DNA of 64,000 nucleotides from Aliivibrio sp. EL58. GTDB taxonomy: Bacteria > Pseudomonadota > Gammaproteobacteria > Enterobacterales > Vibrionaceae. A program made the translations under genes and the position numbers. Positions 53,910 to 62,983 of the stretch are shown one piece after another. Under the pieces are notes generated by a model, which saw only the letters and a list, made by a program, of their open reading frames with translations, did no database searches and was not told the DNA's origin. Where the stretch lies: the NCBI RefSeq assembly GCF_900312675.1, contig NZ_OMPC01000001.1, positions 161,140 to 225,139 on the forward strand, read 5' to 3'. Position 1 is the first letter of the stretch. Each line of letters starts with the position of its first letter.

Positions 53910-56129
53910 ATGCTTTTAAAAAACAAATTTTTTATTGCTCTTACTGGAAGTATCACTATTTATGCAATTGCAATATCAATCGCCTCTTTTCAGATCATTT
54001 CTGATAATGAAAAAGAGATCACAATAGCAGCTAAAAATGTCGAAAATAAATACATAGAAGAAATTGTTTCTGACTATGCATCAGACATTAGTGATTCTTT
54101 AAGCGCCAAAATGGAAGATATTAAAAACATTGAGCATAGGTATGTTGGGTTAATAAAAGAAATAGACCATTTAAATGCTAAAAACATGGTAAAAATATCA
54201 ACTTCAGAGCTAGAGAAATATTCTACCATTGCCTATATAACAACGAAAAAATTAAATATAGAAAAAGAAGTAACAGATATATCGACAAGGCAATATAAAA
54301 TAAAAACTGCTTTGTATTTGAATTTTGAAACTAACATATCAAGTTTAATAAATAACATTTCAGATGATAAAAATCATACTAAATTCACAACACTTTTAAT
54401 TGATACCGACATTAACATGTTAACTGGAAATGATATATCAAAAAAATATCTACAACAATACAAAGATAGCATTCATATAGGGCGTGGCATACTAAACAAA
54501 AACAAAGTACTAATGTTAGAAAAATTAAAAAATAAAGAAAAATGGAATTCTGAAATGGAATTTGGAAATGAGAGATACATTGCTGCGATAAGACCCATAA
54601 TTGGCTACCCATGGAATATTGGTATTATTATAAAAAAGAAAGATTCAAAAACGTACAATCAAGAGCTAACAAGTAAAATACATAACAATTATAGCGCTAT
54701 CGTTTACAAGATAATAAGCATGGTTGGCATTTTAACTATTATCACATTAATAACTTCAACAATTATTACTAATTATATAAAAAACACTTTAGTTTTATTT
54801 AATAGATGGATAAAAGAAATTAGACATGGGAATTATGAGTATAATAACCCATTACTTGATAGAAAAGATGAGCTTGGTATATTAGCAAGAAATGTATCAA
54901 AAATGGCTCAACATGTGTCAACACGTGTCGATAATTTAGAAGGTGAAATCAACGACAGAACAGATAAATTAAAAAAAGCCAAAGAAATTGCAGAGTCTGC
55001 AAATATTAATAAATCAAAGTTTATTGCCAACATATCACATGAGCTTAGAACCCCTCTAAATGCTATTTTAGGATTAAGCTTATACCTAAGCGAAAAAGAA
55101 ACAGACAAAGACAAAAAGGAAACATTAGATACCTTACATTATGCCGGACTTGGTTTGTTAGAAATGGTTAATGATGTTCTCGATTTAAGTAAAATTGAAG
55201 CCGATAAAACCGTATTAAATAATGAATCACACTCTATTGAAACCATCATCACTAACACAATTAATATCATTAAGAATCAATCACAATTAAAAAACATTAG
55301 CATTGAATTGAAAAACCACCAATTTAATAACATAAAAATAGATAAGAACCGTTTAACCAAAGTAGTAATGAACCTACTAAGTAATGCCATAAAATTTACA
55401 GATATTGATGGTAAGGTTATCATTAATGTAAATTATATAAAGACATCAACATCATCAACTGACGTAATTCTTGAATTTACAGATAATGGTAGGGGGATAC
55501 ATGAACAAGATATTAACCGTGTATTTGAACCATTTGAGCAAATGTATAATAAAGATAATGAACATGGCACGGGCTTAGGTCTATTTATAACAAAAAAAAT
55601 CATTGAAGATATGAATGGTGAAATATTCATAAAAAGTAAAATAAACGTTGGCACCTCAATTCATGTTACCTTAAAAAATATTGAAATAGATCAATCTAAC
55701 ACTATACCTAAAAGCCAAACACCTGAACGTCAGCTTGCTAAAATCCCTCCCCTAAAACGTATTGCCATTGTTGATGATATTCAATTTAATCGTGAGGTAT
55801 TAAAAAGAAAGTTGGAACCTTATAAATTCAAAATTATAGAAGGCATTAATGGACAAGATTTATTAGATAAGCTTGCACAATGCTTACAACTCCCTGATGC
55901 TATTTTTACAGATATAAAAATGCCCGTCATGAATGGGATTGAACTCTCTCAAATAATTAAAAGTAAAGAAGGTATGCAACATATTCCGGTGATCGCAATT
56001 ACTGCACAAGGTATGCTAAATGAAGAGATTGAAATCAAACAGCATTGTGATGGATATTTAGTTAAACCTATTGATAATAGTAAGTTAGATCATATTGTAG
56101 CGAAGATATTTGAAGATAAGCAATCATAA
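53910..56129 (+). CDS. Hybrid sensor histidine kinase
   Basis: 739 residues: helix 1 (about 8-28), periplasmic Cache-like sensor (about 30-265) ending in EFGNERYIAAIRPIIGYPWNIGIIIK, helix 2 (about 272-295), HAMP (about 297-345), coiled coil, HisKA with H377 (ANISHELRTPLN), HATPase (NLLSNAIKF; DNGRGI; GTGLGLFITKKI) and a C-terminal receiver with phosphoacceptor D668 (FTDIKMPVMNG). No Hpt domain, so a separate phosphotransfer protein is needed. No response regulator gene is adjacent. Reads very Asn/Lys/Ile-rich, like the ToxR-like genes. Confidence 0.9.
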   Translation: MLLKNKFFIALTGSITIYAIAISIASFQIISDNEKEITIAAKNVENKYIEEIVSDYASDISDSLSAKMEDIKNIEHRYVGLIKEIDHLNAKNMVKISTSELEKYSTIAYITTKKLNIEKEVTDISTRQYKIKTALYLNFETNISSLINNISDDKNHTKFTTLLIDTDINMLTGNDISKKYLQQYKDSIHIGRGILNKNKVLMLEKLKNKEKWNSEMEFGNERYIAAIRPIIGYPWNIGIIIKKKDSKTYNQELTSKIHNNYSAIVYKIISMVGILTIITLITSTIITNYIKNTLVLFNRWIKEIRHGNYEYNNPLLDRKDELGILARNVSKMAQHVSTRVDNLEGEINDRTDKLKKAKEIAESANINKSKFIANISHELRTPLNAILGLSLYLSEKETDKDKKETLDTLHYAGLGLLEMVNDVLDLSKIEADKTVLNNESHSIETIITNTINIIKNQSQLKNISIELKNHQFNNIKIDKNRLTKVVMNLLSNAIKFTDIDGKVIINVNYIKTSTSSTDVILEFTDNGRGIHEQDINRVFEPFEQMYNKDNEHGTGLGLFITKKIIEDMNGEIFIKSKINVGTSIHVTLKNIEIDQSNTIPKSQTPERQLAKIPPLKRIAIVDDIQFNREVLKRKLEPYKFKIIEGINGQDLLDKLAQCLQLPDAIFTDIKMPVMNGIELSQIIKSKEGMQHIPVIAITAQGMLNEEIEIKQHCDGYLVKPIDNSKLDHIVAKIFEDKQS

Positions 56130-56130
56130 T

Positions 56131-56172
56131 AGAAAAATTAAGCTGAATGAATATTATATCCATTCAGCTTAA
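56131..56172 (-). terminator. Terminator of the tad operon
   Basis: TTAAGCTGAATG pairs perfectly with CATTCAGCTTAA (12 bp); on the minus strand T5 follows. It also lies just after the hybrid kinase gene. Confidence 0.85.
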
Positions 56173-56199
56173 CTTCACACATCAATGGTATAAAATATA

Positions 56200-56841
56200 C
56201 TAAATTTTCTTAATTTCAACTCTGCGGTTTTTATCTCGACCAGCCTGAGTTTTATTACTATCTACTGGTTCAAGTTCACCTTTTGAAGCCACAGTATATT
56301 GCTTTGGATCGGCACCATGATCAACTAAATATTTTAGAACCATATCCGAACGTTTTAAACCTAATGCATAATTATACTTTTTACTGCCTTGAGAATCTGT
56401 ATGGCCTATGACTTTTAATCCATCACTTTCATCTTTTATACGACCGAGCATCTGATCTAATACATATTCAGAACGCTTAGTCAAAGCTGATTTATCAAAA
56501 TTAAAGTAAACACGAGCTAACAGTGTATCCCCTTTGATCACTTTTGAAGATGAATGGCTTAATAAAAACTCAGTACACTGCTCATCAATTGCCATGCGAT
56601 TAAACTGACTACGGATAAAAGCAGTTTCAGGCTTTACACCTTCGAGCTGCTGTATTTGATAAAATCCACCTTGATTCAACGATACTCTTACTCCCTCTCC
56701 AACAATAACCTCTTTTTGATACTCGGCATTAGATGATCCACAATAAAGCATAATTGACTGATTTACGGATTCTTTAACTTGCGCCTGCACACCAAATGAC
56801 AAACAGGTAGCCAGTACCATTACTGCAAAAGATTTGTTCAT
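56200..56841 (-). CDS. OmpA-family peptidoglycan-binding protein of the tad locus
   Basis: 213 residues from MNKSFAVMVLATCLSFGVQAQ, a clean signal peptide; a GTG nine codons upstream is the alternative. The C-terminal OmpA domain (about 105-213) has ARVYFNFDKSALT, VIGHTDSQGS and RDKNRRVEI, the peptidoglycan-binding motifs. OmpA-like proteins commonly end Vibrio tad operons and probably tether the machine to the cell wall. 13-40 bp after tadG, in one operon. Confidence 0.88.
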   Translation of the reverse strand: MNKSFAVMVLATCLSFGVQAQVKESVNQSIMLYCGSSNAEYQKEVIVGEGVRVSLNQGGFYQIQQLEGVKPETAFIRSQFNRMAIDEQCTEFLLSHSSSKVIKGDTLLARVYFNFDKSALTKRSEYVLDQMLGRIKDESDGLKVIGHTDSQGSKKYNYALGLKRSDMVLKYLVDHGADPKQYTVASKGELEPVDSNKTQAGRDKNRRVEIKKI

Positions 56842-56881
56842 AACTTTGTTCTCTACTTTATTACGCACAATGTGCTACCTA

Positions 56882-58159
56882 TTATTTTAAATGCCCAACT
56901 TCTTCGCTAATTAACTCAAGAATTTTATCTTTAATTTCATCAGCATTTTCGGCTTTATATAAATTGTCTTCACCAACACAATTTTTTAAAGCTTGGTTGG
57001 CATTGGCATTATAATCAAAACCAATCGCGACTATTTGAGCTTTAATATCACGATCATCAGGAGTTTTATCTTCTTCTAAGCCCTCACGAACTTTGTCACA
57101 CATGCCAGCATCGACTAATTGATTAGAAAATTCTTTAACATTAGGGCTATCATGACCTGGTCCTCCATCTTCTCCATCAGATAAAATAATTAGTAATCGA
57201 CGAGTATTAGTACCTTCTTTAAGTAACTGTGCACCACGAATTATTCCAGAATACGATGCAGTGCCACCATATGGACTAAAACCAGAAAGCTCACGATTAA
57301 ACGAATCAAAATCTTCTGTTAAAGTCATTTCATGAAATACGCCTTTATACCTATAATCAGTACAATTATTTTTTCCTTTAGGAACAAAGATATCCCTGAT
57401 TGTATCGCTAACAGAAGGATAGCTATAACCACCCTGTTGCTGCATTAAATAACAAAAATTACTTCCCCCTCCTGCATATTCTGAGTTGGCGTATTCATCA
57501 TAAGCAACAATTCCCATGGTATTATTGTTATCACTCTTTTGTAACTCATTGAACTTTTGTAACTCTTCAGAGATATCTTTGATGATATTTTTTAAATCGA
57601 CGTATTTAGCGTTATAACTGCCACTCCATCCGTCTAGCATTGAGCCGGAGTAATCCGCTGCAAACATAACATCTACCGCTTCACTCTGATATTTTCGAGC
57701 TCGTGAATCACCGTAGGTATCAAAGGTTTCTCCCATACCGACGATCACGCCTTGTCCTGGGAACCAAGATTTTTGAGTCGTTGTAACTTCAATTTCATGT
57801 TCAAAGAAACGTGGTTTACCATTTGCAATCCCTTCCTTACAATCGGTAATATTCTCACACGTACGTTTATACACTTTGACTTCTTTGACACTGTCTACGT
57901 CATTGATATAAGCATTCACGTACTTTTGCGCTAAGGTGTTGTTATAATTGCTTGGTGCACCATTACCATTCTCGTTTTGAACAGTATCGTTATGAGCTGA
58001 AATCGCAAGCACTGCCACCTCAGCTGCATCTTCAATTCTTGCTTTAGTTTGTAATGCTCTTGCGCCATCACTTGCCAAAGCAAAGATGCCAAATAAGACT
58101 GGTATCATCATGGCAAATAGAATGGCTGCATGGCCTTGCTGGTGTCTTTTTAATTTCAT
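56882..58159 (-). CDS. tadG: TadG-like pseudopilin/vWA protein
   Basis: 425 residues. N-terminal TadE/G-type helix (QQGHAAILFAMMIPVLFGIFALASDGARAL, 7-36), then a vWA domain (about 162-425) with MIDAS D169-x-S-G-S (AADYSGSM) and ILSDGEDG. TadG contributes to pilus assembly in the envelope. AGGA upstream; 4 bp after tadF. Confidence 0.9.
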   Translation of the reverse strand: MKLKRHQQGHAAILFAMMIPVLFGIFALASDGARALQTKARIEDAAEVAVLAISAHNDTVQNENGNGAPSNYNNTLAQKYVNAYINDVDSVKEVKVYKRTCENITDCKEGIANGKPRFFEHEIEVTTTQKSWFPGQGVIVGMGETFDTYGDSRARKYQSEAVDVMFAADYSGSMLDGWSGSYNAKYVDLKNIIKDISEELQKFNELQKSDNNNTMGIVAYDEYANSEYAGGGSNFCYLMQQQGGYSYPSVSDTIRDIFVPKGKNNCTDYRYKGVFHEMTLTEDFDSFNRELSGFSPYGGTASYSGIIRGAQLLKEGTNTRRLLIILSDGEDGGPGHDSPNVKEFSNQLVDAGMCDKVREGLEEDKTPDDRDIKAQIVAIGFDYNANANQALKNCVGEDNLYKAENADEIKDKILELISEEVGHLK

Positions 58160-58163
58160 TTCG

Positions 58164-58703
58164 TTATCTTCCTATAATGATGGAAGATGAATTCACATCA
58201 GTAAATTTTTGATCTACCAAAGAACCAAACAAATTGCTTGTCTTATAACACAAGGTAATTCGATACAGCGTTGCTTGTCTTGTCCATGTAGTAACTACTG
58301 ATAGGTCTTTATATTGATCTATCGTTTTAGGTAGCGAACACGTATAAGAACCAAGGTTGTATCGTGTCGGAGAATTTGGTTGATTTATCTCACGAAATGT
58401 TAACTCCTCAACAACAACACCAAAATTTTCACTCTTATAACTACTTTGCATACGAGCCATTGAATTTTTAGCGATGACGAACATTGAATCCGCTTCTTGT
58501 TTCTCAAGAACATAATCTTCGTCATACAATTGTGTTCGTTCTTTTAATACATTCACCAATGAATATGACAATCTGTCCAATTTACCTTTTATTGCTAGCT
58601 TGATAATGACATCAGCACTGAAAACAAATATAAGGCTCAGAGCAACACCAACTACTGCAAATTCAACAGAGAAATTTCCTCGTTGTTTAAATACCAAAGG
58701 CAT
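58164..58703 (-). CDS. tadF: TadF-like minor pseudopilin
   Basis: 179 residues from MPLVFKQRGNFSVEFAVVGVALSLIFVFSAD, whose G-x-F-x-V-E-F helix is the TadE/TadF prepilin signature (cleavage by TadV-type peptidase expected). The open frame extends 51 codons further upstream inside tadE, but that part has no such role. Overlaps the tadE 3' end by 17 bp. Confidence 0.87.
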   Translation of the reverse strand: MPLVFKQRGNFSVEFAVVGVALSLIFVFSADVIIKLAIKGKLDRLSYSLVNVLKERTQLYDEDYVLEKQEADSMFVIAKNSMARMQSSYKSENFGVVVEELTFREINQPNSPTRYNLGSYTCSLPKTIDQYKDLSVVTTWTRQATLYRITLCYKTSNLFGSLVDQKFTDVNSSSIIIGR

Positions 58704-59178
58704 CACGCTCGTACTCCTGAATGACAATAACTTCACGGCTAAAAAGACTGGCAGTGTCTGTAAAATAATTAAAAATAGATGAGAAACGGTAATCAAGGTG
58801 ATAAATAGCAATCGCACTGTCTTTAGCAACACCACACTCTGCTGTTGTTTCATCATCTGGAACTACGCATGGATCTTTAGTACCTTCTAAATCAGCCACT
58901 TTATCTAGATATTCAATAGATAATGTGAACTTGTTCGGGTCAATGACATGCCCCCACACTGATTCATTTTTATCTACTGCATCATGAAAAGCATCCATAT
59001 AGTCAGCTTCCGACGTTTTCGCTACTCGTGCTGATTCAGAAACAACGAGATCACTAATAGCCGAAACATAAGACATGTAACTCATCTCGACCCAACCCAT
59101 GCATATTAACCAGAACCCCATAAAACCTAGAGCAAATTCAATACTGGCTACACCTTTATTTTTATTTCGTTTTATCAT
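58687..59178 (-). CDS. tadE: TadE-like minor pseudopilin
   Basis: 163 residues from MIKRNKNKGVASIEFALGFMGFWLICMGWVEMSY, carrying the G-x-A-S-I-E-F prepilin signature. The upstream extension of the frame lies in tadD and is not used. Cys pair (DPC...ECG) in the periplasmic part. Overlaps tadD by 17 bp. Confidence 0.88.
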   Translation of the reverse strand: MIKRNKNKGVASIEFALGFMGFWLICMGWVEMSYMSYVSAISDLVVSESARVAKTSEADYMDAFHDAVDKNESVWGHVIDPNKFTLSIEYLDKVADLEGTKDPCVVPDDETTAECGVAKDSAIAIYHLDYRFSSIFNYFTDTASLFSREVIVIQEYERDAFGI

Positions 59179-59923
59179 TTTTTTTGCTCTCAAACTGTGT
59201 TCCTTGATCGTCTTGACGTGATATTCCACGTAAAGCGTTATACCTTTGTTTGATTTCACTCTCTGTATACTTAGGCGATAACACTTCTTTCATAAGTGAT
59301 AAGTCACCCGACTTAGCCATAGCTAGCATTAAGTTTGATTCAATTCGATGATTACTTTGATCACTCATATAAACATGCAATAAACGATTATTAGCTTGGT
59401 CATACTTCCCTTCAATAATATCGAGCATGGCTAAATTGTTTTTTATTTTTATATCGTTATATAAATGCTTTCTTGCTAAATTAAAGTAATATCGAGCCTG
59501 AATAACATCTTTTTTTATACCATAAATAACACCAAGTAAATTCTCTATCTCTGCATTATCTTTATTAAACCAATACACTTTTTTTGCGGTTTCTAGTGCG
59601 TCCGCCACTTGTCCATAATCTAATTGGGCATTCGCTTCAATTAAATAAGATTGAACTGTCCTAGGATCTTCATCATTCGCCTGAATAATAAATAATGCCG
59701 ATTCAGGATCTCCATAGTTCAAATAAGTTTGCGCTAATTTTTCTCTAACTTCTGGGTCTGGTTTATTTTTTAATTGCTCTTTATAGAAAGCAATCAAGTC
59801 TGGATAATTTTTAGTATTTACTAAAATTTTTTCTTGTACTGCCTTGGTATCTACCGTTGGTTTTGTTGCACACCCCGTCAAACTTAAAAGCAAAAAGAGT
59901 ATTAATATATTTCTAGTATGCAC
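59162..59923 (-). CDS. tadD: TadD-like TPR lipoprotein
   Basis: 253 residues, GTG start within the tadC end (11-bp overlap). Lipobox LTGC (Cys18), then about four to five TPR-like helical pairs (LAQTYLNYGDPESALFII, ANAQLDYGQVADALETA, LGVIYGIKKDVIQARYYF, NLAMLDIIEGKYDQANNRL). Acts like a pilotin for outer-membrane assembly of the Tad secretin. Confidence 0.9.
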   Translation of the reverse strand: MHTRNILILFLLLSLTGCATKPTVDTKAVQEKILVNTKNYPDLIAFYKEQLKNKPDPEVREKLAQTYLNYGDPESALFIIQANDEDPRTVQSYLIEANAQLDYGQVADALETAKKVYWFNKDNAEIENLLGVIYGIKKDVIQARYYFNLARKHLYNDIKIKNNLAMLDIIEGKYDQANNRLLHVYMSDQSNHRIESNLMLAMAKSGDLSLMKEVLSPKYTESEIKQRYNALRGISRQDDQGTQFESKKNDKTK

Positions 59924-60791
59924 CTGTCATCATCCTCATTATTCCTGGAGCAGCTATTAGAATGACCACAGGGATCATGATAAATAAGATCAATGGTACT
60001 GACATTTTTGCCGCCAACTTTCCTACTTTCTCTTCAAGAGCAAGTAAACGTACTTGGCGAATATCACTAGCCAAGGTATTTAAAACACCATAAATTGAGC
60101 TTCCGTAATGAAGACTTTGCTTTAGTGTCATTACAAAACTACGCATTTCATTCGTTGGGACTCGTACATATAACTCATCTAACGCAACCGCTAAACCAAC
60201 AATACGTGCTCGGTCATTAGTTCGACTTACCATATGCGCTAAATCTTTATCAAAACCTTGCATCTCTTTTGCTAAATACGCTAATGATGATTCAATCGTC
60301 ATCCCGGTATGAACACACATAGCAAGAAGATCTAATAAATAAGGTAACTGATTCGATAAATTATCTTGCATGGCTTTAATACGATAATTCAATATTCCAT
60401 CAGGCACTGAAATACAAAAAACTAACCACATACACATAAACGCAATGATTGTTTTTTGATCTGAATCTCCATTTAAAGACCAATAAATACTGCCGCAGCC
60501 AACAATAACGGCTGCATATTTTACTGGCATATAAATATGTGAAAATTTAAAATCATAGAAACCAGCAGAGTAAAATTTCCGCTCTACTTCATCACTGTTA
60601 GTTGTCACAGCACTTGGTAACAGTTGATCTACTTTATCTAATACATTTAAGCTTTTTTTCAAAGATTCATTACTGGCAAGATATTTTCGCATTGCTTTTT
60701 TCTGTTGTAGTTTTTGCCCCAATAGCCAAAAAACGATGAAACAACCAAAAGACACGATTCCTGAAAATAATAATGCTGGTGATACCGTCAC
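59913..60791 (-). CDS. tadC: TadC inner-membrane platform protein
   Basis: 292 residues from a GTG whose TGA overlaps the tadB stop (GTGA), with AAAGGGG upstream. T2SSF domain (LPYLLDLLAMCVHTGMTIESSLAYLAKEM) and C-terminal helices. Works with TadB as the membrane core of the pilus machine. Confidence 0.92.
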   Translation of the reverse strand: MTVSPALLFSGIVSFGCFIVFWLLGQKLQQKKAMRKYLASNESLKKSLNVLDKVDQLLPSAVTTNSDEVERKFYSAGFYDFKFSHIYMPVKYAAVIVGCGSIYWSLNGDSDQKTIIAFMCMWLVFCISVPDGILNYRIKAMQDNLSNQLPYLLDLLAMCVHTGMTIESSLAYLAKEMQGFDKDLAHMVSRTNDRARIVGLAVALDELYVRVPTNEMRSFVMTLKQSLHYGSSIYGVLNTLASDIRQVRLLALEEKVGKLAAKMSVPLILFIMIPVVILIAAPGIMRMMTGAY

Positions 60792-61699
60792 GAGCGTACC
60801 CCTTTCATTAACAACCAAATAATAAATATCCCAATGGATTCACTAATTAATACATAGTAAAGAATGGGTTTGCCCGCAGGATTAAACATGACAAATTCAT
60901 AATTCTCAGGGCTAAGGTATTGCAACATAAACAAAAAGATAAATGGAATAGCCGCAACAATTTTTGCTGAAGCTCTTGCTTCCGAGGTTAATGCATATTT
61001 CTTTTTCTCTATCGCTCTTGCACCAAACATCAAGCGATTAAGACGCGTCATCACTTCTTTTAATTGACCACCACGCTGCATACTCGTGCGTAGCGTGATA
61101 ACAAAAAACTGAAACAATGGATAAGGAAACCTTACACAGGATTTGCGAAAAACTGAATCTGCCGTCTCACCCAACTGCAGTTGCTCTCCCATTCGTTTAA
61201 ATTCTTGACCGACTTTTCCTTCAAGAGAGTTACCCACAAAAATAATGCCATGCATAATGCTTTCACCAGAGCTAACCGCACTCGAAAGCATATTTAATGC
61301 ATCAGGAAATGATTCTTCAAATCGACTTTTTTCACGATTACTTAGCCATACGATACCAAAAGAAATACCAAGGACTTCAGTAATAAATATTACAATCAGT
61401 GGGTTAGTTTGTATAAATGTCTGATTTAAATAAATACCCGCAGCAACTAGTAATAAACAATATACGGCAATTTTTACCGTCGCATGAGAATCAATATGAC
61501 TATATGTTGTTGTAAATAATCGTAATAATTTTTTATTAAAACTTTCATCAGATAACACGCCTAACTTAACGGCTTGGCGATCTTCATCAGTTAATGCCAC
61601 AGATACCTTATTAAGATATTCATGATTCGATTTTGAATGCGAATAAATCAAATATAGCGTGATTAAGCCACCAAAGATTAATGAAAGCCAATATATCAT
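60788..61699 (-). CDS. tadB: TadB inner-membrane platform protein
   Basis: 303 residues with helices at both ends and a T2SSF domain (about 140-265; FPDALNMLSSAVSSGESIMHGIIFVG, TSMQRGGQLKEVMTRL). Start overlaps the tadA stop by ATGA. Partner of TadC. Confidence 0.93.
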   Translation of the reverse strand: MIYWLSLIFGGLITLYLIYSHSKSNHEYLNKVSVALTDEDRQAVKLGVLSDESFNKKLLRLFTTTYSHIDSHATVKIAVYCLLLVAAGIYLNQTFIQTNPLIVIFITEVLGISFGIVWLSNREKSRFEESFPDALNMLSSAVSSGESIMHGIIFVGNSLEGKVGQEFKRMGEQLQLGETADSVFRKSCVRFPYPLFQFFVITLRTSMQRGGQLKEVMTRLNRLMFGARAIEKKKYALTSEARASAKIVAAIPFIFLFMLQYLSPENYEFVMFNPAGKPILYYVLISESIGIFIIWLLMKGVRS

Positions 61700-62982
61700 C
61701 CCATTTGTTCCAGCTGATTAAACGCCGAACTTAACTGTTCTTCCAACCCAAAAAAACGTGCTTTTTGAACTAAAACAGAACGTTGCATTAAACCTTCTGT
61801 ATCAAAGCGCCCCATTATCTTGCCATTGTGTTCATGCTGACCTGTTGGTGTAAACTTATAAAGCTCTTCCAGTACAACACTACTGCCTTCAAGACCAACA
61901 ACTTCAGTGATGCTCATGACCTTTCGACTGCCATCATGTAAACGGCTAATTTGAATAACCAAATCTACTGCACTAACAATAGTGCGACGAATAGCTTCTA
62001 ATGGAAGGCTACTACTTCCCATCATAACCATGGCTTCTACACGAGCAATGGCATCTCGTGGAGTATTGGCATGAAGCGTTGACATTGAACCATCATGGCC
62101 CGTATTCATTGCTTGAAGCATTTGAAAGGCTTCGCTACCACGGCACTCACCAACAATAATGCGATCGGGGCGCATACGTAAGGCATTAATAACCAAATCT
62201 TTCTGAGTCACTGCTCCTGTTCCTTCAATGCCCGCATTTCGAGTTTCTAAACGAACAACATGAGGCTGAAGCATTTTAAGCTCAGCAGCATCTTCAATCG
62301 TAATGATGCGTTCTTTTTCTGAAATATATTGAGACAAGGCATTTAGCATGGTTGTTTTACCTGAGCCTGTACCGCCTGAAATTAGAATATTAAGACGACA
62401 ACGAGAAGCAATCATTAAAATCTGAGCCATTTCAGGGCTCATAGCACCAAATTCCGTCAGTTTATCTAAACCAATGCTGCCTTTTTTAAATTTACGAATC
62501 GACATTGATGTTCCATCGATTGCAATAGGTGGAATCACAATATTGACACGACTTCCATCTTGTAAACGAGCATCACAAGTTGGAGAAGAATCATCGACTC
62601 GACGACCCACTTGTGAAGCAATACGCTTAGCAATATGAATAAGCTGTTCTTCATCAATAAAGCTCACTGGAGCAACTTCGACCAAACCATTTCTTTCGAT
62701 AAAGATATTATCGTGGCCATTAATCATTATGTCGCTGATACTTTCATCATCCATTAGAACTTGTAATGGGCCTAATCCTTGCAGCTCATTAACCAGATTA
62801 GATACAAATTCAGAACGAACAACAGAGCTTACATGTCTCTCTTGACGAGCAAGCAACATATCTATGGCACTGCTTAACTGCTGACTTAATTGTTCTTTAG
62901 AGAGCGAATTTACAGCATCAGCTTCCAACGCTTCAAAGATCTGTTTTCTAATTTCAATATAAATTAATTTATTTTGATTCAT
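61696..62982 (-). CDS. tadA: TadA/CpaF secretion ATPase
   Basis: 428 residues. Walker A GGTGSGKT (203-210), Asp/His boxes, Walker B RPDRIIVGECRG and the His box SMSTLHANT. CpaF-type ATPase that powers extension and, in Tad systems, also retraction. 1 bp after tadZ. Confidence 0.96.
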   Translation of the reverse strand: MNQNKLIYIEIRKQIFEALEADAVNSLSKEQLSQQLSSAIDMLLARQERHVSSVVRSEFVSNLVNELQGLGPLQVLMDDESISDIMINGHDNIFIERNGLVEVAPVSFIDEEQLIHIAKRIASQVGRRVDDSSPTCDARLQDGSRVNIVIPPIAIDGTSMSIRKFKKGSIGLDKLTEFGAMSPEMAQILMIASRCRLNILISGGTGSGKTTMLNALSQYISEKERIITIEDAAELKMLQPHVVRLETRNAGIEGTGAVTQKDLVINALRMRPDRIIVGECRGSEAFQMLQAMNTGHDGSMSTLHANTPRDAIARVEAMVMMGSSSLPLEAIRRTIVSAVDLVIQISRLHDGSRKVMSITEVVGLEGSSVVLEELYKFTPTGQHEHNGKIMGRFDTEGLMQRSVLVQKARFFGLEEQLSSAFNQLEQMG

Positions 62983-62983
62983 G